A stretch of DNA of 47,164 nucleotides from contig NZ_PEHF01000055.1 in assembly GCF_015762685.1 (NCBI RefSeq), positions 1-47,164 on the forward strand, read 5' to 3'. The notes below the pieces were generated by a model, which was not told the origin of the DNA, searched no databases, and saw only the letters and a program-made list of their open reading frames with translations. The position numbers and the translations under genes were made by a program. How positions within the stretch are numbered: the stretch's first letter is position 1; the number at the start of each line of letters is the position of its first letter. This DNA comes from Candidatus Symbiopectobacterium sp. 'North America' (lineage in GTDB: Bacteria > Pseudomonadota > Gammaproteobacteria > Enterobacterales > Enterobacteriaceae). Below, piece by piece: positions 1 through 8,137 of the stretch.

Positions 1-34
1 TGATCTGGTGTTCGGTGAATCGGGCTTTACGCAT
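1..34 (-). CDS. IS3-family transposase OrfA, N-terminal start only
   Basis: The minus strand reads MRKARFTEHQI from an ATG at 34, preceded by a strong GAGGAG ribosome binding site at 39-44, and then runs off the window. This opening is typical of OrfA (the helix-turn-helix subunit) of IS3-family elements common in enterobacteria. OrfA and OrfB are normally joined by programmed frameshifting to make the active transposase. Only 11 residues are visible, so the exact group within IS3 cannot be decided. The element lies where fliA/fliZ often sits next to fliC-linked genes in relatives. Confidence 0.7.
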   Translation of the reverse strand, partial: MRKARFTEHQI

Positions 35-114
35 GGCGATCTCCTCAACGGGACATAATCAGTGTGTCAGAAGATCTCTAAAAGTGAATGGTTCGGTTTA
101 CCGGGATACTTACA
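1..114 (-). mobile_element. End of an IS3-family insertion sequence
   Basis: The transposase start and its ribosome binding site lie about 70 bases from TGTAAGTATCCCGG (minus strand, 114 to 101). That string begins with TG, as IS3-family termini do, so the element end is placed tentatively at 114. The other end and any target duplication are outside the window, so the boundary is an inference. Confidence 0.5.
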
Positions 115-331
115 CTATCAGCCCTTCACGAGGATGGCTTTATGAAGAGCAGTCTGCTAGGTGGGTTAGTCGCTTTGCCTGGCATGCAGACGAGGCTGTT
201 TAGCTTTATTACTCAATAGCCCATACCGGTGAACTAAAAATCTTCACGCAGCGACATATCATTGAATGACAGACCTCTGCAATCGTAGCGAAACACAACG
301 CCTATTGCATCGATTTGTCTAATTCTGAAAG
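115..331. other. Gene-poor gap between IS element and operon terminator
   Basis: No recognisable gene is seen. A 25-codon reading frame at 142-219 (plus) has an AGGAT motif in front of its ATG and begins MKSSLLGGLV. It matches no family I recognise and may be chance or the remnant of a gene cut by the IS element. Confidence 0.4.
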
Positions 332-362
332 AAAAAAGTCCCGGTTTGAGGCCAGGACTTTT
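332..362 (-). terminator. Rho-independent terminator of the glycan biosynthesis operon
   Basis: Inverted arms AAAAGTCC (334-341) and GGACTTTT (355-362) flank a 13-nt loop. Read on the minus strand the stem is followed by a run of six T. It lies about 70 bases past the stop of the luxC-like gene, the last gene of the minus-strand operon. The A/T-rich arms would let it work weakly in the other direction too. Confidence 0.8.
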
Positions 363-431
363 AGAGGGAATATGCGTAAATTTATTGCCTGATTTATCTC
401 AATGAATTGAGCGGCAACAACAGATCAAGTT

Positions 432-1637
432 TTAGAGTGTAAGATTGATGGTCCGTGAGAGCGTGTAAATCAGGTCATAACCATCCCATTGTAAACTGAA
501 GTCCATACTTCTTCCCATAGGAACAATACGATCGACACCTTTGGGTTGATACTGAGAAAGAAAGCTAGCAAGCGTGTTATTGGTTACTCCCAACACAGAA
601 ATTGTCTGACAGCGCTCATCACACACAGGATATATTTCACTTATATCATGCGCCAGATACTCCATAAAATAGCCACCAGCGCCAGTGAAGCTCATCGTTT
701 CCTCATCCAGAGAGTCCAACTGGACACGATAAACCAGATTTCTATCCCCAGATACTTTCGTTATCCCTTCACGTGCACTACTCAACAGGCAAAACTGAGT
801 CAATTTTTTGATAGCAACGGCTTCCTGCAGGATATATCTCTCCTGAGAAAATGCTTCAAATTCAGCCCAAAATGTCGCACGTGCCGAGTTCACCTCATCA
901 TCGTGACCTAACCAGATAATTAACCCTGGCGAAGTGCAGGCATTTTGATCCGTCAAGAAAGTATCATTATAAAAATGCTCAGCTACAGCACGTTTATCCG
1001 GTACTGACAAATAATGAGCCGTATCCACCAATGCAAAAGAATAACGATTTGCGAAGGCAATATCGATGCTTCGCGCTAGCATAGGTGATTCGCGGAGCGC
1101 CATGATCGTGGCGTCACCTCCCCAGATCAACCGGCTATGACAACGTGCAGAAAGCCAATCATTAGTTGCTTTATCACGCTCGTAACGTATCAGGCAAATA
1201 TAAGGTGAAATCTGCGGATACTCTTGCAATGTCATCTTTATTTCGTGACAAATGATATCTACCTGCTGAAAATCACGCGATGGCACCCTAACCACATTCG
1301 CATTGCCACTCAACAGCCCTGCAACCAGCGAGTAGGCGAAGTTGACGGCAACGTTCGAGGGGGCGATGTGAAACGCGACACCACGTCCCCAACGGGTCGA
1401 CAAATCCGGGTATCCCTGTTTCATGCTTAATACAGAACTCTTGCGGCACCAAAAAGCAAAACTGATCATATCAGGATAGGTTTTCGCTAATGGATTAAGG
1501 AATAATCGTTTTGCCAGACTGTTCAAAAAATCGATGATTTCTTCATCAAAAAGGGAGCGCGCGCGCAAACGATTCATCTGCTGGAGTGCAGTGATATTCC
1601 CCACCAAAAAAGAGGTGTTCTCAAAATTGTGCTGCAT
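432..1637 (-). CDS. LuxC-like acyl-CoA/acyl-protein reductase
   Basis: Predicted to reduce an activated acyl group (thioester) to an aldehyde with NAD(P)H, as LuxC does in bacterial bioluminescence. The aldehyde-dehydrogenase-type active site DQNACTSPG is at residues 230-238, with Cys234 the likely nucleophile. The protein is about 401 aa, shorter than the roughly 480 aa of luminescence LuxC, mostly at the N-terminus. I place the start at ATG 1637 (MQHNF), which overlaps the luxE-like stop by 17 nt and has GAGGA upstream, rather than the upstream ATG at 1667, which lacks a ribosome binding site. It is the last gene of the operon. No luxAB or luxD is nearby, so light production is not the role. 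The natural acyl substrate is unknown. Supplying an aldehyde for the flagellar glycan pathway is an inference. Confidence 0.85.
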   Translation of the reverse strand: MQHNFENTSFLVGNITALQQMNRLRARSLFDEEIIDFLNSLAKRLFLNPLAKTYPDMISFAFWCRKSSVLSMKQGYPDLSTRWGRGVAFHIAPSNVAVNFAYSLVAGLLSGNANVVRVPSRDFQQVDIICHEIKMTLQEYPQISPYICLIRYERDKATNDWLSARCHSRLIWGGDATIMALRESPMLARSIDIAFANRYSFALVDTAHYLSVPDKRAVAEHFYNDTFLTDQNACTSPGLIIWLGHDDEVNSARATFWAEFEAFSQERYILQEAVAIKKLTQFCLLSSAREGITKVSGDRNLVYRVQLDSLDEETMSFTGAGGYFMEYLAHDISEIYPVCDERCQTISVLGVTNNTLASFLSQYQPKGVDRIVPMGRSMDFSLQWDGYDLIYTLSRTINLTL

Positions 1638-2700
1638 AGGTATCACTACATCCTCGCAGTTCAGCATTTTTTACACGCCCAAGAATCTTGAAGTATTTGC
1701 CCTTACGACCACAGGGGCAATTGTCTTCTCCCAATATGACGCCCCGATCTTCAGTAATAAGAGAGTGCCCAGGATATGATTCGGGGAGCAGAGACAGCAC
1801 CTGGATAATGCCCGGCTCTCCCTCAGCACATACCGAAAAATCGTTGTGATTGCGAATAATAATATCGGAGAAAATACTGGCATGCAGATGGCCTTCTTCA
1901 CATTGCATGTAGATACAGCCGGTTTGTTCAACCATCCCATAATAATCGTGGACGCGTTGTATGCCACAAACTTGATTCAATGCAGCAACAAACCCAGCAG
2001 GAGAGACTGCTTCAGACTGTAATTTTTTCCAACCTCCACCATGGATTAATATGCCAGATGAGAGATCTATTTTTTTATCGTTTGCAAGCAGCTGCTTATA
2101 AAAATGCTGCCATACCATAAAGGTAAAACCAAACAGCAAGATAGGTTTACCACGATGCTTATCCAGAAAAGCAAGGATTGTTGGAAAATCTAACGCCATA
2201 TTATCATCCAACGCATAGGTCCTATCAGTACCAAAAATCGAAAAACCGAGGATACCGGCACCACGGGCCGAAAAAAGTCGACGATCTTTCATGACCGATT
2301 GAGAATCGATAATCAACAATGGCAATCGCGATGGGCCAATAAAATCATTAAGAATCTTTACCAAAGTCTTTTGTTGATTAGCAGCAGTTGCTTTATTTAG
2401 AAATATCTTGGAAACACGTTGTCCAGTGGTGCCTGAAGATGTCATTGTTTTTACGATCTGGTCCGAAGCAACGCTGGAAAGCGCCATCTCTTTGAATAAA
2501 GAAACAGGAATAAAAGGAATATCTTCAACTGCCTGATAATTGACCTGTGCCAGGTTCAAACCATTAAAAATGCGACGGTAAGCCAAACAATGCGCATAAT
2601 GATGCGCCGTCAGATCGGATAAACGCGGCAAAACCAAAGCGTGCTTTTCTTCTCTATTAAGTGAGTAAGGCAAGGAATGAAGAATATCATCATATTGCAT
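1621..2700 (-). CDS. LuxE-like acyl-protein synthetase
   Basis: LuxE-family adenylating enzyme: it activates a carboxylic acid with ATP, holds it on a C-terminal cysteine and passes it to LuxC. Diagnostic motifs are TSSGTTG (residues 87-93) for ATP binding, IHGGGWKK (219-226), which closely matches LuxE of luminous bacteria, and a C-terminal RGCSD with Cys351 in the position of the acyl-accepting cysteine. A CPC pair (CPCGRKGKYFKILGR) lies just before it. The ATG at 2700 is chosen because it overlaps the end of the upstream ligase gene by 11 nt (ATGCAATATGA), implying translational coupling. A longer frame to 2745 exists. The next gene is the luxC-like partner. The acyl donor in this setting is not known. 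Confidence 0.87.
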   Translation of the reverse strand: MQYDDILHSLPYSLNREEKHALVLPRLSDLTAHHYAHCLAYRRIFNGLNLAQVNYQAVEDIPFIPVSLFKEMALSSVASDQIVKTMTSSGTTGQRVSKIFLNKATAANQQKTLVKILNDFIGPSRLPLLIIDSQSVMKDRRLFSARGAGILGFSIFGTDRTYALDDNMALDFPTILAFLDKHRGKPILLFGFTFMVWQHFYKQLLANDKKIDLSSGILIHGGGWKKLQSEAVSPAGFVAALNQVCGIQRVHDYYGMVEQTGCIYMQCEEGHLHASIFSDIIIRNHNDFSVCAEGEPGIIQVLSLLPESYPGHSLITEDRGVILGEDNCPCGRKGKYFKILGRVKNAELRGCSDTYAAQF

Positions 2701-4129
2701 TATAATATGCTTCCAGTTGTGAGTAGAGCGTTTTTCCCGCTCCATTTTTTGGAATGCTTTCGAGCGTGATAATCTTGAAGGCGATATGATTCAGTTGAGT
2801 CTGCTCAACCAAGAAACGTTTAACTTGGGCGCTAACACTATCATCCGTAATAAATACATACATTCTGTCATCAATGCCCGCACACGCACAGTGAATATCG
2901 GGAAAAGCGTCACGAAGTTCTACTTCAACCTCATCTAAACCGACTCGATTGCCAAAAATTTTGAGGAACCGTTTTTTCCGTCCCACAACATAATAATATC
3001 CTTCACTGTCAAAGCGAGCCATGTCACCGGTAGAAAGGCGCCCTTGAAATTCATTTCCCTTTTGAAGATCCTCACAGCATTCCGCGTACCCTAATACAAC
3101 ATTGTCCCCCCAATAAATCAGCTCACCAACCTCGCCCTCTTGGGCAATAAGGTTTCCTCGTTCATCACAGAGTGCAAATTCTCCTCCGGGGATCGCTTTA
3201 CCTATACTGCCACATTTATCGATGGCTTTATCGGAGGGTAGGTACGCCATACGAGCCGTTGCTTCAGCAGCACCGTACATTACGACAAAAGATTTATTGT
3301 TATCTTTCGCATAATGCGCAAATACGCGGTGCAAATCAGGAGACAATTTCCCCCCTGCTTGCGTCAACGTTTTTAAATCAGGCAATGCTAATGATGTGAA
3401 ACGGAGTCTTTTCAACATCTCATAAGTGAAAGGAACGCCAGCTAAAGACGTAATGCAATATTGTGTCATCTGAGCCCAAAAGTCTCTCTGCATCACTGTC
3501 GCTTTCGTAAGAAATAAACTAGCCCCACGACTTAAATGAGAATTAATGATCGAAAGCCCATATGTATAATTCATAGGCAATGACGTAATAGCTCTTTCAG
3601 AGGCTGTAATGTTGAGATATTCAACAATAGATGTAGTATTAGCTGCCAAATTGTTATAACTTTGTCGGACTAATTTTGGACTACCCGTCGAGCCTGATGT
3701 GGTCAGCAGTAATGCCAATTCATCATGCATATCTGTTTGTTTTTTGGAAACACTTAACAACGAATATTCATGTGCTGTATAAAGAACAGGATAGGAGAAT
3801 CGGTCAGATAGAGCTTGAGGAACATATATATAGTCAGGCTGATAAATTAATATATAATTATTAAGTTGTTCCTCGTTAATATCCTCATTGAGCATTAATG
3901 ATACATGGCCACATTTTAATGCCATCAAATATCCGATTAATGACCCCAAACAGTTAGCACTCAAGTTAAATATCAATGATCTTTTTTTTACATTCTGAGC
4001 AAGTCTGGAGCAAAATTCATCAAGCTCTCGATAAGAGACTGTATTACCTTGCTCAGTAACAACGGCAGTATTGTCAGAATATTTAGAAAAGTCAAAAATT
4101 ATGAAATATCTCCTTAAGCGTGCCTTCAT
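2690..4129 (-). CDS. AMP-forming acyl/aminoacyl ligase (ANL superfamily)
   Basis: Adenylate-forming ligase that would activate a carboxylic acid to an acyl-AMP and load it onto CoA or one of the two carrier proteins of the operon. Visible motifs, in order: the P-loop TTSGSTGSPK, YGAAEATARM, GELIYWGDNVVLGYAE, the STGD and GRKKRFLKIFGNRV hinge, and the C-terminal catalytic lysine in NGAGKTLY. The length (about 470-480 aa) is typical. The start is uncertain. ATGs at 4162, 4135 and 4129 lack a ribosome binding site and lie inside the upstream hydrolase gene. A perfect AAGGAG at 4111-4116 instead sits 7 nt before an in-frame ATA (4102), followed by ATT (4099), and the protein from there begins like a normal family member. 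The substrate cannot be deduced. Confidence 0.85.
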   Translation of the reverse strand: MKARLRRYFIIFDFSKYSDNTAVVTEQGNTVSYRELDEFCSRLAQNVKKRSLIFNLSANCLGSLIGYLMALKCGHVSLMLNEDINEEQLNNYILIYQPDYIYVPQALSDRFSYPVLYTAHEYSLLSVSKKQTDMHDELALLLTTSGSTGSPKLVRQSYNNLAANTTSIVEYLNITASERAITSLPMNYTYGLSIINSHLSRGASLFLTKATVMQRDFWAQMTQYCITSLAGVPFTYEMLKRLRFTSLALPDLKTLTQAGGKLSPDLHRVFAHYAKDNNKSFVVMYGAAEATARMAYLPSDKAIDKCGSIGKAIPGGEFALCDERGNLIAQEGEVGELIYWGDNVVLGYAECCEDLQKGNEFQGRLSTGDMARFDSEGYYYVVGRKKRFLKIFGNRVGLDEVEVELRDAFPDIHCACAGIDDRMYVFITDDSVSAQVKRFLVEQTQLNHIAFKIITLESIPKNGAGKTLYSQLEAYYNAI

Positions 4130-4781
4130 CTCCATGACCAGGAAAACAAAGCATATCCTCATCTAATGACTTTAGAAAAGGTAGGGTAATATTATTATAG
4201 TCTTTTGTACTTCCCCCGGGGAAACGCGTGATAGCAGGGATTTTTTTCAACAACGAGTCACCGGTAAAAATCATTATTTCATCAAAAATAATTACTGCAC
4301 TCCCTTTAGAGTGACCTGGTGTAGATAAAAACTTTATTGTTCTTCCTTGCCATTGGTGAATGTACTCTTGAGAAAAGGTTATATCCGCTGCACATACATA
4401 TTGAGGGAAGATTTTATTAAATTCATCAGCCGTATTGGTATTATTGATTCTATCTTGTTCAGCAAGGATAAAGGATAATAACACCGGGCGATTATTCTTT
4501 TCTATTGCTATAATCTGAGCACAAGAATCCTGACAGATCACCGTAGAATTGGCAAATGTCCGAACCCAATTAACCCCTGATGTATGGTCAGGATGCTCAT
4601 GCGTCAAGAGAATCAGGATATCATTGATATTCTGTGATATTAATAAAGCGTGTAGCTCATCACTCTGGTGCGGATCGATAACAATCGCTCGTCCATTATC
4701 TACGATGAAATACATATTGGCGTTAATATAAGGATAGACAAAACGCCTCACTGTCACGCCGTTAACCGTACAAGTATACAT
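4092..4781 (-). CDS. Metallo-beta-lactamase-fold hydrolase (glyoxalase II-like)
   Basis: A 229-aa two-metal hydrolase. HEHPDH at residues 61-66 is the HxHxDH metal motif. His157 (STPGHSKGS), Asp175 (FTGDSLL) and His216 (FPGHGDEG) complete the set of ligands, so the enzyme should be active. The family is best known for thioester hydrolysis. Among carrier-protein and ligase genes, an acyl-ACP or acyl-CoA thioesterase role is a reasonable inference. Its ATG is one base past the neuB-like stop, and its 3' end overlaps the ligase gene, so expression is coupled. No clear ribosome binding site is seen. Hydrolysis of a sugar lactone or ester is an alternative role. Confidence 0.85.
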   Translation of the reverse strand: MYTCTVNGVTVRRFVYPYINANMYFIVDNGRAIVIDPHQSDELHALLISQNINDILILLTHEHPDHTSGVNWVRTFANSTVICQDSCAQIIAIEKNNRPVLLSFILAEQDRINNTNTADEFNKIFPQYVCAADITFSQEYIHQWQGRTIKFLSTPGHSKGSAVIIFDEIMIFTGDSLLKKIPAITRFPGGSTKDYNNITLPFLKSLDEDMLCFPGHGDEGTLKEIFHNF

Positions 4782-4782
4782 G

Positions 4783-5826
4783 TTAGTTTAATTTTTCAAC
4801 AATATCTTCACCCGAGACTAAATTGTCTGCTTTAACATCCTTCTTCAGGGTGTATCCCGCCAATTGCTCGATCCACTCAGGGGCGAGACCCGTTCCAGGA
4901 CGTTTAACATCAAAATTTTCGATTTGCAGCTGATGTCCGGCCGGTAAATCTCGAATAAAAACCACACTACGACGCATCTTTTCACGCTGAGCCAGTTCTA
5001 ACACAGAAACGACGCGAGTTTCGCTCCCCATACTCAGATAAACATTATTGCACTGATCAACCAACTGTTTCATCTCATCCGGTTCAATGGCCATGTTGTT
5101 ATCCATCCCCATTTTGGTTTTATCCAGAGTAAGATGCTTTTCAATGACAGTGGCTCCTAACGCAATCGATGCCGTTGGAATCTCCACACCTAACGTGTGA
5201 TCAGAAAAACCGACGGGATAGTCTTTAAAAAGTGCTTTTAGACCTACAATATTATTAAGATTAATCGTTTCCGGTGCGGCAGGATAAATTGACACACAGT
5301 GCAATAGAATAATTTGTTGATTATTCTGTGATGTAATGGCGTCGACAGCCTTACGCACTTCTTCGATATCAGCCATCCCTGTCGATAAAATAATAGGAAC
5401 TTGCTTACTCGCGATGTATTTAAGATAGGGGTAGTTATTCACATCCTGCGAAGCTACCTTGATAAAAGGTACTCCACATTCATCTACAAGAAAATCCACT
5501 TCATGTCGAGAATAAGGCGTTGAGGCAAATGCAATGCCTACACTCTGACAGTATTTTGCCAATTCTAATAACTCAATTTCGGCAAGGGAGAATTTTGAAA
5601 TGATTCTTTTTGCAATCGGATTACTGTCATAATAGTTCTTTGAATAGAGCGAATCAGCAGACCAGGACTGGAATTTTACGCAGTCACACCCAGCCATTCT
5701 AGCACTATCAATCATTTTGCGCGCTATTTCAATATCACCATTGTGGCTTGAATTAACTTCAGCAATAAAATACGGTTTGTTCCCACTACCAATACACTTT
5801 CCATCTTTTAACAACACATCCGGCAT
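4783..5826 (-). CDS. NeuB-like PEP-dependent ulosonic acid synthase
   Basis: The family condenses phosphoenolpyruvate with an aldehyde (normally a 6-carbon amino sugar) to give a nonulosonic acid. The 347-aa protein has the TIM-barrel motifs IAEVNSSHNGD (21-31), VKFQSW (50-55), FASTP (100-104), ILSTGMAD (146-153), LHCVSIYP (175-182), GFSDHT (206-211) and EKHLTLD (229-235), plus a C-terminal SAF antifreeze-like domain (about 285-345). Unusually, the conserved Asp-His of the PDHKAS-type motif is Asp242-Asn243, while the other metal-ligand His231 is kept. AAGAGGT precedes the ATG. No neuC, neuA or pse genes are near, so the usual sialic, legionaminic or pseudaminic acid routes are not encoded here. 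The substrate may be a different aldehyde (inference). Confidence 0.9.
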   Translation of the reverse strand: MPDVLLKDGKCIGSGNKPYFIAEVNSSHNGDIEIARKMIDSARMAGCDCVKFQSWSADSLYSKNYYDSNPIAKRIISKFSLAEIELLELAKYCQSVGIAFASTPYSRHEVDFLVDECGVPFIKVASQDVNNYPYLKYIASKQVPIILSTGMADIEEVRKAVDAITSQNNQQIILLHCVSIYPAAPETINLNNIVGLKALFKDYPVGFSDHTLGVEIPTASIALGATVIEKHLTLDKTKMGMDNNMAIEPDEMKQLVDQCNNVYLSMGSETRVVSVLELAQREKMRRSVVFIRDLPAGHQLQIENFDVKRPGTGLAPEWIEQLAGYTLKKDVKADNLVSGEDIVEKLN

Positions 5827-5847
5827 AGCAAACCTCTTAGCTAAATT

Positions 5848-7626
5848 TTATTGATCGATAGGGTCAATGATCATTTCTGATAAAAACAACGTACGTTCAA
5901 GAAATGGTGCCTGATCTTCCAATGGACGCTGAGCGAAACGACCTTTACTGGTGCGAACATACGATGTATTAATATATTCTTGATCCTCAGTGCACATGAC
6001 CTCACAAATAACGGGGCCTTCGTGACTCAGAACACGCTCTATTGCTTCATTAAGATCTACAGACGTTTCCACTTTTTCATAATGAAGACCAAAACACAGG
6101 GCTACCTTTGAAAAATCGGGACATGACACTCCATTATCCGCATCGGTGCCAATTGTGCGCGTTCTAAATAAATCAACCTGCCGTTTTCTGATTACCGCGT
6201 AACAATTATTATTAGCTACAATGATTTTAATAGGCAACTGATGGTGGGCTATTGTTTGCAACTCCTGCAAATTCATCATAATCGAGCCATCACCAATCAC
6301 CGTAACCACTTGCTTATGAGAGCTTAAATAGGCACCGATAGCAGCGGGCAACGCGTAGCCCATCGCCCCTTGAGAAGCAGGATGTAAGCATTTTTGTTGT
6401 TTCTGGAACGAGATCGTAGTCGGTAAAATCAACTCTTCCAAGCCTGAATCAGTCACAAAAACTGCGTCATCAGCCAAATGTTCCGAAAGTATATCAGCTA
6501 AATAGTACAGATCGATCTTGTCGCTTTTGGTATATTTTTCTTCGCACTTGGGAAATATTTTCTTGTAATGGAGGCATTTTTCAGCCCAATCACTCCAGGT
6601 AACAGTAATGTTTCTCTGATTGATTTTTTCCAAAAAAATGCCCGCGTCAGATAATATTAACTTTTCAATCTTGATGTTATCTTTGCGAAATTCGTTTTCA
6701 TCGATATCAACAGCAACAATACGCGCAGCACGAGCAAATTTTTCCGGGTTAGACCCAGTAGTCATTGATGTCATACGAGCGCCAATTATGACCAATAGAT
6801 CAGAATTTTGCATAGCAAAATTCGCAGCCCGGTTGGTTGCCATTGTTCCTACAGCACCAATGGATAATTGATGCTCGGACCTATAAACATCTGTAGCTGA
6901 TGCGCAATATACAACAGGAATCGACGTTTTTTCGATGAAGTCACTGAAAAGTGATTGTGCTCCCGCCGAGCGAACACCGCTGCCAATGACCACAACAGGC
7001 CGCTGAGCGCCAGCTAACGTTTCGCACAGCCAATCAATATCTTCATGTGAGGCACTTAATTTAGCCTCAGTGGGTGTATAACGCTCAAGCTCTTCTTCCT
7101 CAACGCGCATATTCTGAATATCTAAAGGGATATCAATCCAAACAGGTCCTTTGCGTCCATGCTGGGCCATATAAAGCGCTTTATCCATTTCCACTGCAAT
7201 TTGGGTAGGATCATCGATCATTACCGCATATTTGGTAATTGGTTTTACCAAACTAATGATGTCGGCTTCTTGCTGACCATAGGTTCGTATAGGTAATCCT
7301 GTGTAATCGACTGTTTCTTTTAAAGTATTCTGCCCAGAAATGATAACCATGGGAATATCATCTTGCCAGGCACATAGCACAGGGGTTATCGCATTCGTCG
7401 CTGCACAACCGGTTGATACCAAACAGGCCCCTAATACCCCATTAACTTGGGAATAGGCCATGGCGGCGTAAGCGCCAGCCTGCTCATGGTGAACGCAAAC
7501 ACAGTTAAGTTCCTGATGCTTAGCTGCAGCATCAGATAAATACAGGACACCTCTACCTGTCACCATAAATAGATCGTCCACACCCGATTGGTGCAGCCGT
7601 TGCATCACGTAATCAGAGACGCGCAT
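5848..7626 (-). CDS. Thiamine diphosphate-dependent enzyme, acetolactate synthase-like
   Basis: A 592-aa enzyme with the three-domain layout of acetolactate synthase and benzoylformate decarboxylase relatives. The N-terminal Pyr domain has the catalytic Glu48 in HHEQAGAYAA. A central Rossmann-like domain follows (about 195-345). The C-terminal domain has the ThDP/Mg motif from GDGS (445-448) to ANNN (471-474). Such enzymes decarboxylate a 2-keto acid and can add the resulting carbanion to an aldehyde or another keto acid. A homologous enzyme is, as I recall, part of the P. aeruginosa a-type flagellin glycosylation island. GGAG lies just upstream of the ATG. Acting on the NeuB-type 2-keto acid or on a LuxC-derived aldehyde is speculative. 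It is not the housekeeping IlvB/IlvI: it has no small subunit gene beside it. Confidence 0.9.
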   Translation of the reverse strand: MRVSDYVMQRLHQSGVDDLFMVTGRGVLYLSDAAAKHQELNCVCVHHEQAGAYAAMAYSQVNGVLGACLVSTGCAATNAITPVLCAWQDDIPMVIISGQNTLKETVDYTGLPIRTYGQQEADIISLVKPITKYAVMIDDPTQIAVEMDKALYMAQHGRKGPVWIDIPLDIQNMRVEEEELERYTPTEAKLSASHEDIDWLCETLAGAQRPVVVIGSGVRSAGAQSLFSDFIEKTSIPVVYCASATDVYRSEHQLSIGAVGTMATNRAANFAMQNSDLLVIIGARMTSMTTGSNPEKFARAARIVAVDIDENEFRKDNIKIEKLILSDAGIFLEKINQRNITVTWSDWAEKCLHYKKIFPKCEEKYTKSDKIDLYYLADILSEHLADDAVFVTDSGLEELILPTTISFQKQQKCLHPASQGAMGYALPAAIGAYLSSHKQVVTVIGDGSIMMNLQELQTIAHHQLPIKIIVANNNCYAVIRKRQVDLFRTRTIGTDADNGVSCPDFSKVALCFGLHYEKVETSVDLNEAIERVLSHEGPVICEVMCTEDQEYINTSYVRTSKGRFAQRPLEDQAPFLERTLFLSEMIIDPIDQ

Positions 7627-7652
7627 AATGAGAAACTCCTACGAAATAAAAT

Positions 7653-8126
7653 CTACTTTGGAAGATAAAGGTTTAGCGTATCAGGCACAGCAACAACCAA
7701 CTCAACCTGACAAACAACCTCACCATTGATAAACCCAGTAGATTTCCCTTTCGCAATCCCTCTGGAATAAGAATCAAGTTCAGCCACAATATCCAAACGT
7801 TTTCCTGGAATAACCTTCTGTTTAAAATTTGCATTTTTAACAGATAAGAAACCTGTCTTCTTTCCTTTATTCTCTGGTTTTGTTAAGAAAGTCATCAAAA
7901 ACACTTGTGTCAGCGTTTCGATAAGAATAAAACCAGGAACAACAGGCTCGTCCTCAAAATGAGCGGGGAAAAACCATTCATTGTAAGTAAAGTTTTTAAA
8001 TCCTCGAGCATTTTTACCAGGAATGGCTTCTTCAATAGCATCAACAAAAAAACAAGGAAAACGATTTTGTTGATATTTCTGGATCTCTAAAGGCCCAAGA
8101 TCGCGCAGAATACTGATGTCACTCAT
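7653..8126 (-). CDS. FabZ-like 3-hydroxyacyl-ACP dehydratase
   Basis: A 157-aa hot-dog fold protein. The FabZ active-site stretch is recognisable: NEWFFPAHFEDEP with His56, followed by VVPGFILIETLTQ with Glu70, the pair that performs dehydration of 3-hydroxyacyl-ACP in FabZ. The usual HFPG is HFED here, so it is a divergent member. It starts 11 nt after the stop of the second carrier-protein gene, which is its probable substrate carrier. With the KAS III and SDR genes it would complete an elongate-reduce-dehydrate sequence. No enoyl reductase is encoded in the operon, so an unsaturated or hydroxylated product is possible (inference). Confidence 0.83.
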   Translation of the reverse strand: MSDISILRDLGPLEIQKYQQNRFPCFFVDAIEEAIPGKNARGFKNFTYNEWFFPAHFEDEPVVPGFILIETLTQVFLMTFLTKPENKGKKTGFLSVKNANFKQKVIPGKRLDIVAELDSYSRGIAKGKSTGFINGEVVCQVELVVAVPDTLNLYLPK

Positions 8127-8137
8127 CGCTGTCTCAC

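Noticed and set aside
142..219. 25-codon frame with AGGAT before its ATG, next to the IS end
   Set aside because: Too short, and no family recognised. Kept only as a note in the gap entry.
2700..2745. Longer N-terminus for the LuxE-like protein
   Set aside because: The extra 15 residues come from the overlapping ligase gene. The ATG at 2700 gives a LuxE-like start and an 11-nt coupled overlap.
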